Position numbers and translations under genes: made by a program | DNA from: Phycisphaerae bacterium | GTDB lineage: Bacteria; Planctomycetota; Phycisphaerae; UBA1845; PWPN01 | Reading direction: 5' to 3' | Assembly: GCA_003557125.1 (NCBI GenBank) | Contig: PWPN01000203.1 | Coordinates: 1-7,470, forward strand | Length of the DNA: 7,470 nt | The notes under the pieces: model-generated | Seen by the model: the letters and a program-made list of their open reading frames with translations, nothing else | The model's database searches: none | What the model was told of the DNA's origin: nothing | Part shown: positions 7,392-7,470 of the stretch, piece after piece | How positions within the stretch are numbered: position 1 is the first letter of the stretch | Layout: every line of letters begins with the position of its first letter

Positions 7392-7470
7392 ACCACGGCA
7401 CAGTAAACGAGTGCCCTGAGTGGTGCGACCCGCGACGGGTACGGGAAATGAAGTGCGCACGGACGCAAAC

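Noticed and set aside
6214..7401. Long open frame on the minus strand opposite pgk and rpe (395 codons)
   Set aside because: Antisense to two certain genes with no recognisable domain; same explanation.
7235..7470. Plus-strand frame open from ATG 7235, two bases after the rpe stop, to the window edge (78 codons)
   Set aside because: It uses codons rare in the neighbouring genes (AGG, AGA, ATA, CTA, TTA), has no ribosome binding site or recognisable domain, starts inside a hairpin, and contains the promoter at 7362-7391. A gene reading through from here cannot be excluded without more sequence.

Overview
The window looks like chromosomal DNA from a GC-rich bacterium, most likely a planctomycete. 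The best clue is the exported FAD-dependent oxidoreductase at the left edge, with its FIDATYEGD and NKTDANSSG-type motifs, a family I associate with Planctomycetota. An AmrS-type radical SAM enzyme and generally weak Shine-Dalgarno sites are consistent with this. The assignment is inference from protein style, not a database result.

Layout: the left half (1-3689) is on the minus strand. In transcription order it holds amrS (3689-2637), purD (2452-1172) and a secreted FAD-dependent oxidoreductase that runs off the window (1067 to beyond base 1). The gaps of 184 and 104 bases leave open whether these form one operon. A 422-base divergent spacer (3690-4111) separates this block from the right half. 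The plus strand then carries gap (4112-5131), pgk (5270-6499) and rpe (6496-7233). A good intrinsic-terminator candidate lies between gap and pgk, and pgk and rpe overlap by ATGA. The last 237 bases hold a hairpin touching the rpe stop and a good sigma70-like promoter that drives something beyond the right edge.

Functionally the right half is central carbon metabolism: GAPDH and PGK catalyse consecutive glycolytic/gluconeogenic steps, and Rpe links the pentose phosphates. The left half holds one purine biosynthesis step, a radical SAM enzyme of the AMMECR1/Memo/RadicalSAM trio without its partners in view, and an exported oxidoreductase of unknown substrate.

I see no mobile element, CRISPR array, tRNA, rRNA or convincing new multi-gene system. 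The parts most worth a second look are non-coding: a run of hairpins in the gap upstream region that looks like a structured leader or small RNA; a perfect 12-bp tandem duplication of the amrS ribosome binding site, which created a decoy upstream ATG; and the promoter plus leader at the right edge.
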